Shown: piece after piece, positions 14,991 through 22,637 of the stretch
Layout: the number at the start of each line of letters is the position of its first letter
Position numbering within the stretch: position 1 is the first letter of the stretch
NCBI GenBank assembly: GCA_045590155.1
Contig: JAZNQL010000036.1
Location: 1-61,934 of the forward strand
Source: JAZNQL01 sp045590155
GTDB taxonomy: Bacteria; Bacillota; Clostridia; UMGS1883; UMGS1540
Length of the DNA: 61,934 nucleotides
Reading direction: 5' to 3'
The notes under the pieces: generated by a model
Told to the model about the DNA's origin: nothing
Databases searched by the model: none
What the model saw: the letters and a program-made list of their open reading frames with translations, nothing else
Made by a program: the position numbers and the translations under genes

Positions 14991-16135
14991 TAATCCCCGC
15001 CCAAAAACCATTTTTTTAAAATCCCGCTTAAAGATTGAATGAAAGTTTTTCTCTCGACATCCTCTGTTGCAACAAGCGGTATTTCGCCTATAAACTCTTT
15101 ATCAAGATAAAATTTCACAACCCCTGCCTTATCGCCTTTTTTAACAGGTGCCTGTAAATTTTCAAATAATTCTATCTTGTTTGTAACCTCATTTTGCCTG
15201 CCTCTGTTTACTAAAACCGCCAAGGGCTCACAGCATGCAACTGCAACACTTTCATTTGTTCCTTTAAGAACAGGAACGTAACCTAAAACCTCTTCAACAT
15301 TTGCTATTTTTGATAATCTGTAATTTGCAAATCCATAGTCAAGCAACGCTGCAGCATCAGAAAATCTTTCGTTACTTGTGGGAGCCGCCATAACAACGGC
15401 AATAAGCTGCATATCATCTCTTTTTGCAGTTGCACTCAGGCAAAACAATGCTTTGCTTGTAGAGCCTGTTTTAAGACCATTTATTCCATGATAAGAATTT
15501 AAAAGCTTGTTTGTATTTGCAAGTTCAGTTTTTCCGTCTCTTAAATAATCAAGCCATATCGTTGTAAAATCAAAAATTTCTTCATATTTTATAAGTTCCC
15601 TGCTCATAAGAGCAATATCATGTGCCGTAGTCAAATGATTTTCATTGTCAAGCCCATTTGGATTTACAAAATTTGTATTATTCATTCCAAGCTCTTTTGC
15701 ACGATTATTCATCATTCGCACAAATTCGCCTTCGCTGCCCGCAATGTATTCTGATATTGCAATACAGGCATCGTTTGCAGAAGCAATGCTTATTCCTTTT
15801 ATAAGGTCATGCACGCTCATAAGCTCCCCGGCTTCTAAAAATATCGTGGTACCCTCTATTCCTTGAGCATTTTTGCTTATAGGGACCATATCATCCATTG
15901 TTATTTTTCCTTCTGCTATTGCTTCCATTGTAATAAGCAGAGTCATAATTTTAGTAACCGAAGCGGGCGGTAACTGCTGATTTGAATTTTTTTCATAAAT
16001 TACAGTTCCACTTTGTGCCTCCATTAAAATTACCGAAGGCGAGGATATATTGATTATAGGTTCTTCCTCTGCCGATACGGGTATACTGATAAATAAAAAT
16101 AAAAAACATAAGATTAAAGAACAAAATTTTTTCAT
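14990..16135 (-). CDS. dacF: D-alanyl-D-alanine carboxypeptidase (DacF/PBP5 type)
   Basis: An exported penicillin-binding protein (S11 family) that removes the terminal D-Ala from peptidoglycan stem peptides. The 381-aa protein has a signal peptide (residues 1-22), the catalytic SVTK at 59-62, a SAN motif near residue 120 and the KTG motif in GLKTGSTS. A C-terminal beta domain follows. ATG 16135 is chosen over an ATG two codons upstream because AAGGAG is then spaced 7 nt. By position after spoIIM and an XerD homologue, as in Bacillus, it is probably the sporulation carboxypeptidase that tunes cortex or germ-cell-wall cross-linking. A possible sigma-F-like promoter precedes it. Confidence 0.9.
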   Translation of the reverse strand: MKKFCSLILCFLFLFISIPVSAEEEPIINISSPSVILMEAQSGTVIYEKNSNQQLPPASVTKIMTLLITMEAIAEGKITMDDMVPISKNAQGIEGTTIFLEAGELMSVHDLIKGISIASANDACIAISEYIAGSEGEFVRMMNNRAKELGMNNTNFVNPNGLDNENHLTTAHDIALMSRELIKYEEIFDFTTIWLDYLRDGKTELANTNKLLNSYHGINGLKTGSTSKALFCLSATAKRDDMQLIAVVMAAPTSNERFSDAAALLDYGFANYRLSKIANVEEVLGYVPVLKGTNESVAVACCEPLAVLVNRGRQNEVTNKIELFENLQAPVKKGDKAGVVKFYLDKEFIGEIPLVATEDVERKTFIQSLSGILKKWFLGGD

Positions 16136-16154
16136 ACACATTCTCCTTTAATCT

Positions 16155-16184
16155 TATGTTAACCATTAAAGAGTCAATATACAC
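16155..16184 (-). promoter_or_regulatory. Possible sigma-F-like promoter of dacF
   Basis: On the minus strand GTGTA (16180-16184), 15-nt spacer and GGTTAACATA (16155-16164) resemble the forespore sigma-F pattern of GYATA and GGnnAnAnTR, with one mismatch in each box. Bacillus dacF is sigma-F dependent. The proposed start would be only about 13 nt before the ATG, right at the ribosome site, so confidence is low. Confidence 0.35.
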
Positions 16185-16203
16185 TGTATTTTATTTGTAA
16201 ATT

Positions 16204-17061
16204 TCAGGCTCTTGGATGAGCTTTTCTGTATATATCTGCAATCTTATTTTCTCGAATTTTTGTATAGACTAGTGCAGAAGCTGGGTCTGAAAGTCCCATA
16301 AGAGTTTGTATAGAACCTAAATCCGCTCCGTTTTCCAAAAGATGTACCGCAAACGAATGCCTTAACATGTGGGGAGTTATTTCCTTTGAAATATCTGCTT
16401 CATCGTTATATTTTTTTACAATTTTCCAAAACCCCTGACGAGACATTCTTTTTCCGTCGCAATTTACAAACAGAGCTATCTCATTTTTTTCGTGTACCAT
16501 TTCAGGCCTTACCTTTTTTAAATATGTATTTAAAACCGAAACAGCTTTTCTCCCAATAGGAATTTTTCTTGTATGGCAAACTAATGTTGAGGTCCTTAAG
16601 TTTATATCATATACGTTTATGTTTATCAGTTCCGAAATTTTTATTCCGCTTGCATATAAAAGTTCAAGCATTGCTTTATCACGCAAGCCTTTGTTTGTGT
16701 TCTGGTTTGGAACACTCAAAAGCCTGTCCACTTCATCTATTGTTAAAATTTCAGGGAACTTTCTTTCCACTTTTGGTTTTTCAATATTTTTTACAGGATT
16801 GCTTTTTATTCTGTTTGTTTCTTTCAAAAAAGAATAAAAAGCTCGCAGTGATGATAAATTCCTTGCTATTGTAGAATCTCCGCTTCCTTCACTTCTTATG
16901 TTAGAAATGTAACTTTCCACATCTTTTCTTCTTGCCCTTACAGGATTGCCAAAAAATGTCCAGAAATGTTCTATATCGCTTACATAAGCCTTTACTGTAT
17001 TTGCAGAAAGTCTTTTGGTATCTTCCATATATTTTATAAAATTTTCAAGCGTTTTTCTCAT
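16204..17061 (-). CDS. XerD-like tyrosine recombinase homologue with altered active site
   Basis: A 285-aa protein with full XerC/XerD architecture: an N-terminal SAM-like core-binding domain (about 1-90) and a C-terminal catalytic domain ending HPRA as in XerD. Tyr266 and the HxLR motif (His231, Arg234) are present. However, Lys141 stands where catalytic Arg I is expected (GIKISEL versus GLRVSEL). The beta-hairpin GKGxKER lysine is missing in a shortened segment near 160-169, and Leu257 replaces the His of the LGH motif. Cleavage activity is therefore doubtful. It overlaps spoIIM by 4 nt (ATGA) and precedes dacF, the ripX/xerD position in Bacillus. A true XerD would need to be encoded elsewhere. 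Reading frame is intact, so it is not a simple pseudogene. Confidence 0.85.
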   Translation of the reverse strand: MRKTLENFIKYMEDTKRLSANTVKAYVSDIEHFWTFFGNPVRARRKDVESYISNIRSEGSGDSTIARNLSSLRAFYSFLKETNRIKSNPVKNIEKPKVERKFPEILTIDEVDRLLSVPNQNTNKGLRDKAMLELLYASGIKISELININVYDINLRTSTLVCHTRKIPIGRKAVSVLNTYLKKVRPEMVHEKNEIALFVNCDGKRMSRQGFWKIVKKYNDEADISKEITPHMLRHSFAVHLLENGADLGSIQTLMGLSDPASALVYTKIRENKIADIYRKAHPRA

Positions 17062-17627
17062 AATCCTTCTCCCATAATAATTTTCAGTAAAGGAAAAGAT
17101 ATATATCCTTCAACCATACTTCCAGCACACATAAAAAGTGCAAGAATAAATGCCGACAAAGTGTATGCAATAAAAGTTTTTTTAATATTTCCTTTTGTTA
17201 TTTCTTTTGAAAAATTTATACTTAAAACTGCCATAAAGATACTGGAGGCAAGAACGATTATATTATGCGGCAAAACACTGCCAAGCGATGCAAGCAATCC
17301 TTTCCCACCCGCAATTTTCAAAAAAGAGCCAACAGTAAGACCGACAGAATATCCCTTCAAAACAATTATAATAACCGATAAAAACATTCCTGCCAGCGTA
17401 AGTCCCGAAAACCATATAAAAAAGGATAAAATCAAATTATTGCAAAGCGACTGTTTAAAAAATGCGTGTGCAGATTTTTCTCCTGATAAAGTTAAAGCAG
17501 AAGAAATCTCTGATACTTCTTCTGCTGAAAGTTTTCCCGCTGCAGTACTCCCGAAAATTATTCCCAAAATAAGTGCTGCACATATAATGAAAAACGAAAC
17601 TTTTTTGTTGTTGCTTATTTTATTCAT
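17058..17627 (-). CDS. spoIIM: Stage II sporulation protein M
   Basis: Membrane component of the SpoIID-SpoIIM-SpoIIP peptidoglycan-remodelling machine that drives engulfment of the forespore; SpoIIM recruits and anchors the hydrolases. The 189-aa protein has about five hydrophobic spans (near 12-28, 68-90, 92-115, 118-140 and 150-172), with the family motif around LPHNIIVLASSIFMA. ATG 17627 is preceded by GGAAGGA. The gene after it (XerD-like) overlaps by 4 nt. A match to the mother-cell sigma-E promoter consensus lies upstream. This is the clearest sign that the organism forms endospores. Confidence 0.92.
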   Translation of the reverse strand: MNKISNNKKVSFFIICAALILGIIFGSTAAGKLSAEEVSEISSALTLSGEKSAHAFFKQSLCNNLILSFFIWFSGLTLAGMFLSVIIIVLKGYSVGLTVGSFLKIAGGKGLLASLGSVLPHNIIVLASSIFMAVLSINFSKEITKGNIKKTFIAYTLSAFILALFMCAGSMVEGYISFPLLKIIMGEGL

Positions 17628-17667
17628 AGCATAATATATCCTTCCGCTTTTGTTTTTATACAGTCTA

Positions 17668-17696
17668 TATGTATGTCCACAAAAGCAAAAATATGC
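17668..17696 (-). promoter_or_regulatory. Predicted sigma-E promoter of spoIIM
   Basis: On the minus strand GCATATT (17690-17696), a 14-nt spacer and CATACATA (17668-17675) match the sigma-E consensus kmATATT-N14-CATACAnT at all but the last base. It lies in the 68-nt gap after proC, about 41 nt before the spoIIM ATG. In Bacillus spoIIM is a sigma-E gene. Confidence 0.7.
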
Positions 17697-18475
17697 TATT
17701 TACTCATTTTTTTACTTTTTTCAAAGCATGCCTGCATAGCTTCCATTATGCTGTTTCTGAATCCAGTTTCTTCAAGCTTTTTAACTGCATCAATAGTAGT
17801 TCCTCCAGGTGAGCACACCATATCTTTAAGCTTTGCCGGATGCACGTTTGTTTCAAGTACCATTTTTGCCGCACCCATACAAGCTTGTGCCGCCATCATT
17901 ATAGCATCATCTCTTGTAAGCCCTTGCGAAACTGCCGCATCAGCCATAGATTCAATCATCATAAATACATACGCAGGACTGCTTCCGCTTACCGAAACTA
18001 TCGCATCCATAAGCGATTCCGGAACAACAACCGTCCTACCTAAAGAAGCAAAAATTTCTTTTGCTTTTTCAAGCTCATCAGCATCGCAATTTTGTTTTGC
18101 CGACAAAGCTGTCATAGCACATCCTACCAAAGCAGGAGTATTTGGCATAACCCTTATAACATTTACATTTTTTAAATAACCTTCTACAAAGTCAATACTT
18201 ATACCTGCCGCAATAGAAATAACTGTTTTACAGGTTTTGCCTGCTATTTCTTCTAAAACAACAGGATAAATATTAGGCTTTACAGCAAGAATCAAAACAT
18301 CTCCAAATTCTGCTGCTTCAATATTCGAGCCGGTGTTTATTCCCATATCCTTAAAGCTTTTAAGTTTTGTTTCATCCTTATCGCTCATAAAAATATCTGC
18401 AGGATTCATTGTATTACAAAGTCTCCCCGCAATAGCACCTGCCATATTACCTGCGCCTATAATACCTATTTTCAT
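17696..18475 (-). CDS. proC: Pyrroline-5-carboxylate reductase
   Basis: Last step of proline synthesis: NAD(P)H-dependent reduction of 1-pyrroline-5-carboxylate. The 259-aa protein has the Rossmann motif GIIGAGNMAGAI at residues 3-14 and the family segment VRVMPNTPALVGCAMTAL around 117-135. The C-terminal signature region SGSSPAYVFMMIESMADAAVSQGL leads to SPGGTTIDAVKKLEE. ATG 18475 is preferred to a TTG two codons upstream. It follows the aminotransferase stop by 2 nt, so the two are co-transcribed; the sigma-E candidate for spoIIM begins right at its stop codon. Confidence 0.95.
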   Translation of the reverse strand: MKIGIIGAGNMAGAIAGRLCNTMNPADIFMSDKDETKLKSFKDMGINTGSNIEAAEFGDVLILAVKPNIYPVVLEEIAGKTCKTVISIAAGISIDFVEGYLKNVNVIRVMPNTPALVGCAMTALSAKQNCDADELEKAKEIFASLGRTVVVPESLMDAIVSVSGSSPAYVFMMIESMADAAVSQGLTRDDAIMMAAQACMGAAKMVLETNVHPAKLKDMVCSPGGTTIDAVKKLEETGFRNSIMEAMQACFEKSKKMSK

Positions 18476-18477
18476 TT

Positions 18478-19668
18478 TCAAAAGTTTCCTTTCAAAAAGG
18501 CTTCTAGTCTGTCAAGTCCTTTTTCTATATTTTCCATAGATGTAGCATAAGACCAACGAAGATACCCGTCCGCGCAGAATCCTTCTCCCGGAACAAGGGC
18601 AACATTTGCTTTTGTAAGCAATGCATTTGCAAAATCGTCTGCCGAATTTATTACAGAGCCGCATATAGTTTTACCTAAAAGGTCTTTTATGTTCATCATT
18701 ACATAAAATGCACCATTTGGCATAAGTGCTGAAATTCCGTCCATTGAATTGATTCTGCTAACCATATAATTACGGCGTTTTACATATTCTTTTTTCATTG
18801 TCACAACAAACTCAAGTCCTCCGTCCAAAGCCGCTATTGAAGCTGCCTGTGCTATCGAATTCGGGTTTGATGCCGCATGGCTTTGGAGGTTAGCCATTAC
18901 TTTTGTAATTTCAGCATTTGCCGCTGTGTATCCTATTCTCCAGCCTGTCATAGCAAAGGTTTTCGAAAGACCGTTTATAACAATAGTTCTATCCTTAATT
19001 TCTTCTCCAAAAGAAGCTATCGAAACTCTTTCGCCTTCATAAATCAAATGTTCATATATTTCGTCAGAAATAACAAACATATCATTTTCAACAATAATAT
19101 CAGCTATTTCTTTTAATTCTTTTCTTGTGTAAATCATTCCTGTCGGGTTTGATGGGCTGTTTAAAATAAGAGCCTTTGTCTTATCTGTTATTACAGCTTT
19201 AAGCTGGTCAGGAGTGAATTTGAAATCATTTTCTTCTGTTGTTTTTAAAACAACTGTTTTACCGTCAGCAATAGCTATCATTTCAGGATAGCTTACCCAG
19301 TAAGGTGCTGGCAGAATAACCTCGTCCCCAGGGTTCAGTATTGCACACAAAGCATTTACCAAAGAATGCTTTGCACCATTACTTACAACTATATTTTCAG
19401 GTTTGTATAAAAGATTGTTTTCTCTTTCAAACTTTCTGCAAATTGCTGCTTTAAGTTCAGGCGTGCCTGATGCAGGTGTATACTTTGTCTGTCCCTCTTC
19501 TATCGCTTTTATTGCAGCATCTTTTATGTACTGAGGTGTGTCAAAGTCAGGCTCTCCTGCACCAAATCCCACTACATCAATTCCGTTTTTTTTCATTTCT
19601 TTAAATTTTGAAGTAATTGCCAGTGTAGGCGATGCTGTTATCGCCGAAAATTTTTTTGAAAGTTCCAT
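18478..19668 (-). CDS. Class I PLP-dependent aminotransferase (aspartate aminotransferase type)
   Basis: A 396-aa fold-type I aminotransferase, subgroup I-gamma, close to clostridial/thermophile AspC. Visible landmarks are FGAGEPDFDTP near residue 35, the PLP-contact NGAKHS region near 96, NSPSNPTG near 171, and SKTFAMTGWRIGY with Schiff-base Lys near 236. The C-terminal substrate Arg lies in LRWSYA. Likely reaction is aspartate plus 2-oxoglutarate to oxaloacetate plus glutamate, though aromatic or prephenate substrates occur in this group. It heads the unit with proC, behind a consensus promoter at 19702-19730. Confidence 0.9.
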   Translation of the reverse strand: MELSKKFSAITASPTLAITSKFKEMKKNGIDVVGFGAGEPDFDTPQYIKDAAIKAIEEGQTKYTPASGTPELKAAICRKFERENNLLYKPENIVVSNGAKHSLVNALCAILNPGDEVILPAPYWVSYPEMIAIADGKTVVLKTTEENDFKFTPDQLKAVITDKTKALILNSPSNPTGMIYTRKELKEIADIIVENDMFVISDEIYEHLIYEGERVSIASFGEEIKDRTIVINGLSKTFAMTGWRIGYTAANAEITKVMANLQSHAASNPNSIAQAASIAALDGGLEFVVTMKKEYVKRRNYMVSRINSMDGISALMPNGAFYVMMNIKDLLGKTICGSVINSADDFANALLTKANVALVPGEGFCADGYLRWSYATSMENIEKGLDRLEAFLKGNF

Positions 19669-19683
19669 TGTTGTTCTCCTTAG

Positions 19684-19730
19684 AATAAAAGAATATCTTT
19701 TATTTTACAATAAATTACATAATAATGCAA
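19684..19730 (-). promoter_or_regulatory. Promoter of aspC-like/proC unit with adjoining palindrome
   Basis: On the minus strand TTGCAT (19725-19730), 17-nt spacer, TAAAAT (19702-19707). A perfect inverted repeat AATAAAAGA-N3-TCTTTTATT at 19684-19704 overlaps the downstream edge of the -10 and the likely start. It could be an operator or a 5' hairpin. AAGGAG lies before the ATG. Confidence 0.65.
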
Positions 19731-19741
19731 TATTTTTTTAT

Positions 19742-21088
19742 TTATTTCAAATTTTTTATTGCTTCAACAACATTTTTTGCAGCAATTATTTTTACCCCGT
19801 AAGTGTTGTCGAGATTTTTTGCATTTTCATAAGGCAAGACTAAAGTTTTAAATCCCATTTTAGCGCATTCCGAAACACGTTTTTCCGCATTCTGTATTGA
19901 ACGGAGTTCCCCTGTAAGTCCTATTTCTCCCAAAAAAGCAGTATCAAGCAATATAGGTATATTTTTAAGACTTGAAACAATAGCCATCGCAACAGATAAA
20001 TCTGCCGCAGTTTCATCAATTCTTATTCCGCCTACAACATTTATGTAAATATCCTGATTTTGCAAATTAAGACCTGCTCGCTTTTCCAAAACTGCAATCA
20101 GAAGATTCATTCTTCCAATATCAAATCCCGATGCCATTCTTCTTGGTATTCCAAAAGTAGTTGTAGAAACCAGAGCCTGTACTTCTGCCATAATGGGTCT
20201 TGTTCCTTCCATAAGACAGGAAACAGATGACCCAGATGCCGTTTCTGACCTTTCTGCAATAAGCATCATAGAAGGATTTAAAACTTCACAAAGGCCTTTG
20301 TCGTTCATTTCAAAAACGGCTATTTCGTTGGTAGAACCAAATCTGTTTTTTGCAGCACGCAGTATTCTGTAAAACTGATGTCGTTCCCCTTCAAATGATA
20401 AAACAGTATCCACCATATGCTCTAAAACTCTCGGTCCTGCAATAGAGCCTTCCTTTGTAACATGGCCCACTATAAATATAGCTATTGAGTTTTCTTTTGC
20501 AACACGCATAAGTCGCATAGTAACTTCCCGTACTTGGCTTACACTCCCTGCCGCACTTTGTATGTCCTCTGTATACATTGTCTGCACAGAGTCCACTATT
20601 ACAGTAGAGCAATCATGCTTCAAAATATTATCTATTGCATTGTCAATGTTTGTTTCTCCAAGCACATAAAGTTCTTTACCTCGTACGCCTAACCTGTCTG
20701 CACGAAGCTTTATTTGCTTTTCGGATTCTTCTCCCGAAACATACATAACCTTTTTTTCAGTTGATAAACTGTTACAAATCTGTAAAAGCAGTGTGGATTT
20801 TCCTATTCCCGGCTCCCCTGCCACTAAAATCATAGAGCCGGGCACAATGCCACCGCCCAAAACCATATCAAGCTCGCCTATACCTGTTTTTATTCTTTCT
20901 TCATTATGGGCTGTTATATTGTCAATATGAACCGGATTCGCAAGAATTTTCGAGACCGATTTTTTCTTTTCTTCTTTTACTGTTTCTTCAACAAATGTGT
21001 TCCAGTTGCTGCAATCAGGACATTTGCCGAGCCATTTGCCCGATTCATATCCGCATTCCTGGCAGATAAACACGTTCTTTATTTTCAT
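19742..21088 (-). CDS. radA: DNA repair protein RadA (Sms)
   Basis: RecA-like ATPase that promotes branch migration and recombination intermediate processing. The 448-aa protein has the N-terminal C4 zinc finger (CQECGYESGKWLGKCPDC), Walker A GEPGIGKST near residue 95, the RadA-specific KNRFGSTNE motif near 250 and a C-terminal Lon-protease-like domain. ATG 21088 is taken rather than a TTG four codons upstream that overlaps the preceding stop. It is the last gene of recJ-relA-MBL-kinase-radA. No terminator is evident before the aspC promoter. Confidence 0.96.
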   Translation of the reverse strand: MKIKNVFICQECGYESGKWLGKCPDCSNWNTFVEETVKEEKKKSVSKILANPVHIDNITAHNEERIKTGIGELDMVLGGGIVPGSMILVAGEPGIGKSTLLLQICNSLSTEKKVMYVSGEESEKQIKLRADRLGVRGKELYVLGETNIDNAIDNILKHDCSTVIVDSVQTMYTEDIQSAAGSVSQVREVTMRLMRVAKENSIAIFIVGHVTKEGSIAGPRVLEHMVDTVLSFEGERHQFYRILRAAKNRFGSTNEIAVFEMNDKGLCEVLNPSMMLIAERSETASGSSVSCLMEGTRPIMAEVQALVSTTTFGIPRRMASGFDIGRMNLLIAVLEKRAGLNLQNQDIYINVVGGIRIDETAADLSVAMAIVSSLKNIPILLDTAFLGEIGLTGELRSIQNAEKRVSECAKMGFKTLVLPYENAKNLDNTYGVKIIAAKNVVEAIKNLK

Positions 21089-21092
21089 TTTA

Positions 21093-22007
21093 TCACCCAA
21101 TAAACTCTCTCAACATTGAATTTTCAGGAATTATCACATCTTCGCATTGTGTTAGCGGAGATAAAATTTTCCTCAAATCTTCAATTTCATCAAGATAAAG
21201 ATTTTTCTGCTCGCATTTTTTTAGTAAATTCAAAACCTCTTTTTTGTAAATCAAACATTCGTAGCTTAAAAAGGAATCAAAAATAGCATCTGCATCCTTT
21301 TTAAAAGGAATAATATTTCTTATAACCCCATCCTGAACGGATGGCCACATAGCAAACGTTATATCTGCCTCTGCATTGCGGTATTTACTGTCACGCACCA
21401 TTCTTCTCATAAGACGTACATTATCCGAAGATATAAGCTCATTACCTTTAAAATTCAAACCGTATTCCACCGAGGAATATAGCTTAAAAGCAAGCTTTTT
21501 ATCAATATTGTCCGAAATTACGGGGTTAAAAGCATGTATTCCTTCAACAACAAGAATTGAATCTTCACAAAGCTTTATCTTTATCCTTTCAGATTTACGG
21601 CATACCTTGTAAAAATCAAATATCGGCATCAATATTTCATTTCCTAAAACCAGCTCTTTGATATGCTTTGCAACAAGTTCATAATCAATTGCATCAATAT
21701 CTTCAAAGTTATATACTCCTTGTTCAAGCTTTCTCCCGCCAGTTGTCCCCCAAAAATAATCGTCAAGCGAAATCAGAAGCGAATCCTTTTTAAGTCTTTT
21801 AAATTCATAAATAAGTCTGTTCGCAACACTTGTTTTGTTAGAAGCCGACGGCCCTGTAACAAAAACCACCCGCTTTTTGTTTTTTACAATTCTCTCGGCT
21901 ATGCACCGTAAATTGTTTTCTTTTTCGCTTTCGCACAGAGCTATATACTCATTTATATCTGTGCAGGCAAGCAAATTTAATTTTTCTACATCAAAAGTAA
22001 AATTCAT
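21093..22007 (-). CDS. Uridine kinase-like nucleoside kinase
   Basis: A 304-aa P-loop kinase of the uridine kinase/phosphoribulokinase family, expected to phosphorylate uridine or cytidine with a nucleoside triphosphate. The P-loop reads GPSASNKT near residue 56, where Asn replaces the invariant Gly before Lys. The substrate segment SLDDYFWGTTGG and the VEGIHAFNP strand fit the family. Unlike many clostridial homologues it lacks the N-terminal TGS domain. ATG 22007 follows GGGGAT and the MBL stop codon by 1-2 nt. Activity on a specific nucleoside cannot be assigned. Confidence 0.82.
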   Translation of the reverse strand: MNFTFDVEKLNLLACTDINEYIALCESEKENNLRCIAERIVKNKKRVVFVTGPSASNKTSVANRLIYEFKRLKKDSLLISLDDYFWGTTGGRKLEQGVYNFEDIDAIDYELVAKHIKELVLGNEILMPIFDFYKVCRKSERIKIKLCEDSILVVEGIHAFNPVISDNIDKKLAFKLYSSVEYGLNFKGNELISSDNVRLMRRMVRDSKYRNAEADITFAMWPSVQDGVIRNIIPFKKDADAIFDSFLSYECLIYKKEVLNLLKKCEQKNLYLDEIEDLRKILSPLTQCEDVIIPENSMLREFIG

Positions 22008-22008
22008 A

Positions 22009-22626
22009 TTATCCCCAATTTGTGTCAAAATCCAAAAAAGGATTATATATCTTTTCAAAACCTATTGTTGTTACCCTGCCGTGTCCCGGGTAAACTTTTG
22101 TGTTATCAGGCAAAGTCATCAGAAATTTCAAGGAATTTTTTATTGTTTCCTCATCCTCTTCTTTATATCTTCCTATACTTTGACAAAAAAGAGTATCGCC
22201 TGAAAACAAAATATCTTCAAACAAAAGACAAATACTGCCTTTTGAATGTCCCGGCGTTTTTATTACCGAAAAAGATTTATCGCAAATTGTAATTTCATTG
22301 TCTAAAATACCATCATAAAATATCTGTCCATGGCTTATTCCAAAATTTTTTGCAAGACTCTTTTCGGTACTGCAAAGACAATCCTTATCGTCTTCGCTTA
22401 CATAAACCTTTGCGCCAGTTTTTGCTTTAATCTCGTTTGCTGCCATAATATGATCAAAATGACCGTGTGTGAATATTATTTTTGTTAAAGGTTGTCCGTT
22501 TTTTTCTATCTCTTTAAGCACTACGGATGCATCTTCTCCGCAATCGATAAGAACTGCTTCTTTGTCATTGCTTACAACATAGCAATTTGTAGAAAACATA
22601 GGACTTACAATTTGTTTTATATGCAT
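22009..22626 (-). CDS. MBL-fold metallohydrolase (glyoxalase II-like)
   Basis: A 205-aa metallo-beta-lactamase-fold hydrolase with the metal motif THGHFDH near residues 54-60, a further His in TPGHSKGSICL near 127, Asp in FSGDTLF near 141 and a C-terminal PGHG. It belongs to the YcbL/GloB-like group that cleaves thioesters such as S-lactoylglutathione analogues, but the natural substrate in Clostridia is uncertain. It lies 11 nt after relA. The same neighbourhood (relA then an MBL hydrolase) is common in Firmicutes. Confidence 0.87.
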   Translation of the reverse strand: MHIKQIVSPMFSTNCYVVSNDKEAVLIDCGEDASVVLKEIEKNGQPLTKIIFTHGHFDHIMAANEIKAKTGAKVYVSEDDKDCLCSTEKSLAKNFGISHGQIFYDGILDNEITICDKSFSVIKTPGHSKGSICLLFEDILFSGDTLFCQSIGRYKEEDEETIKNSLKFLMTLPDNTKVYPGHGRVTTIGFEKIYNPFLDFDTNWG

Positions 22627-22637
22627 ATAAACTCCTT

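Noticed and set aside
16204..17061. Integrase of a genomic island
   Set aside because: The XerD-like C-terminus, the spoIIM-dacF position and absence of att repeats or cargo genes point to a chromosomal Xer homologue.
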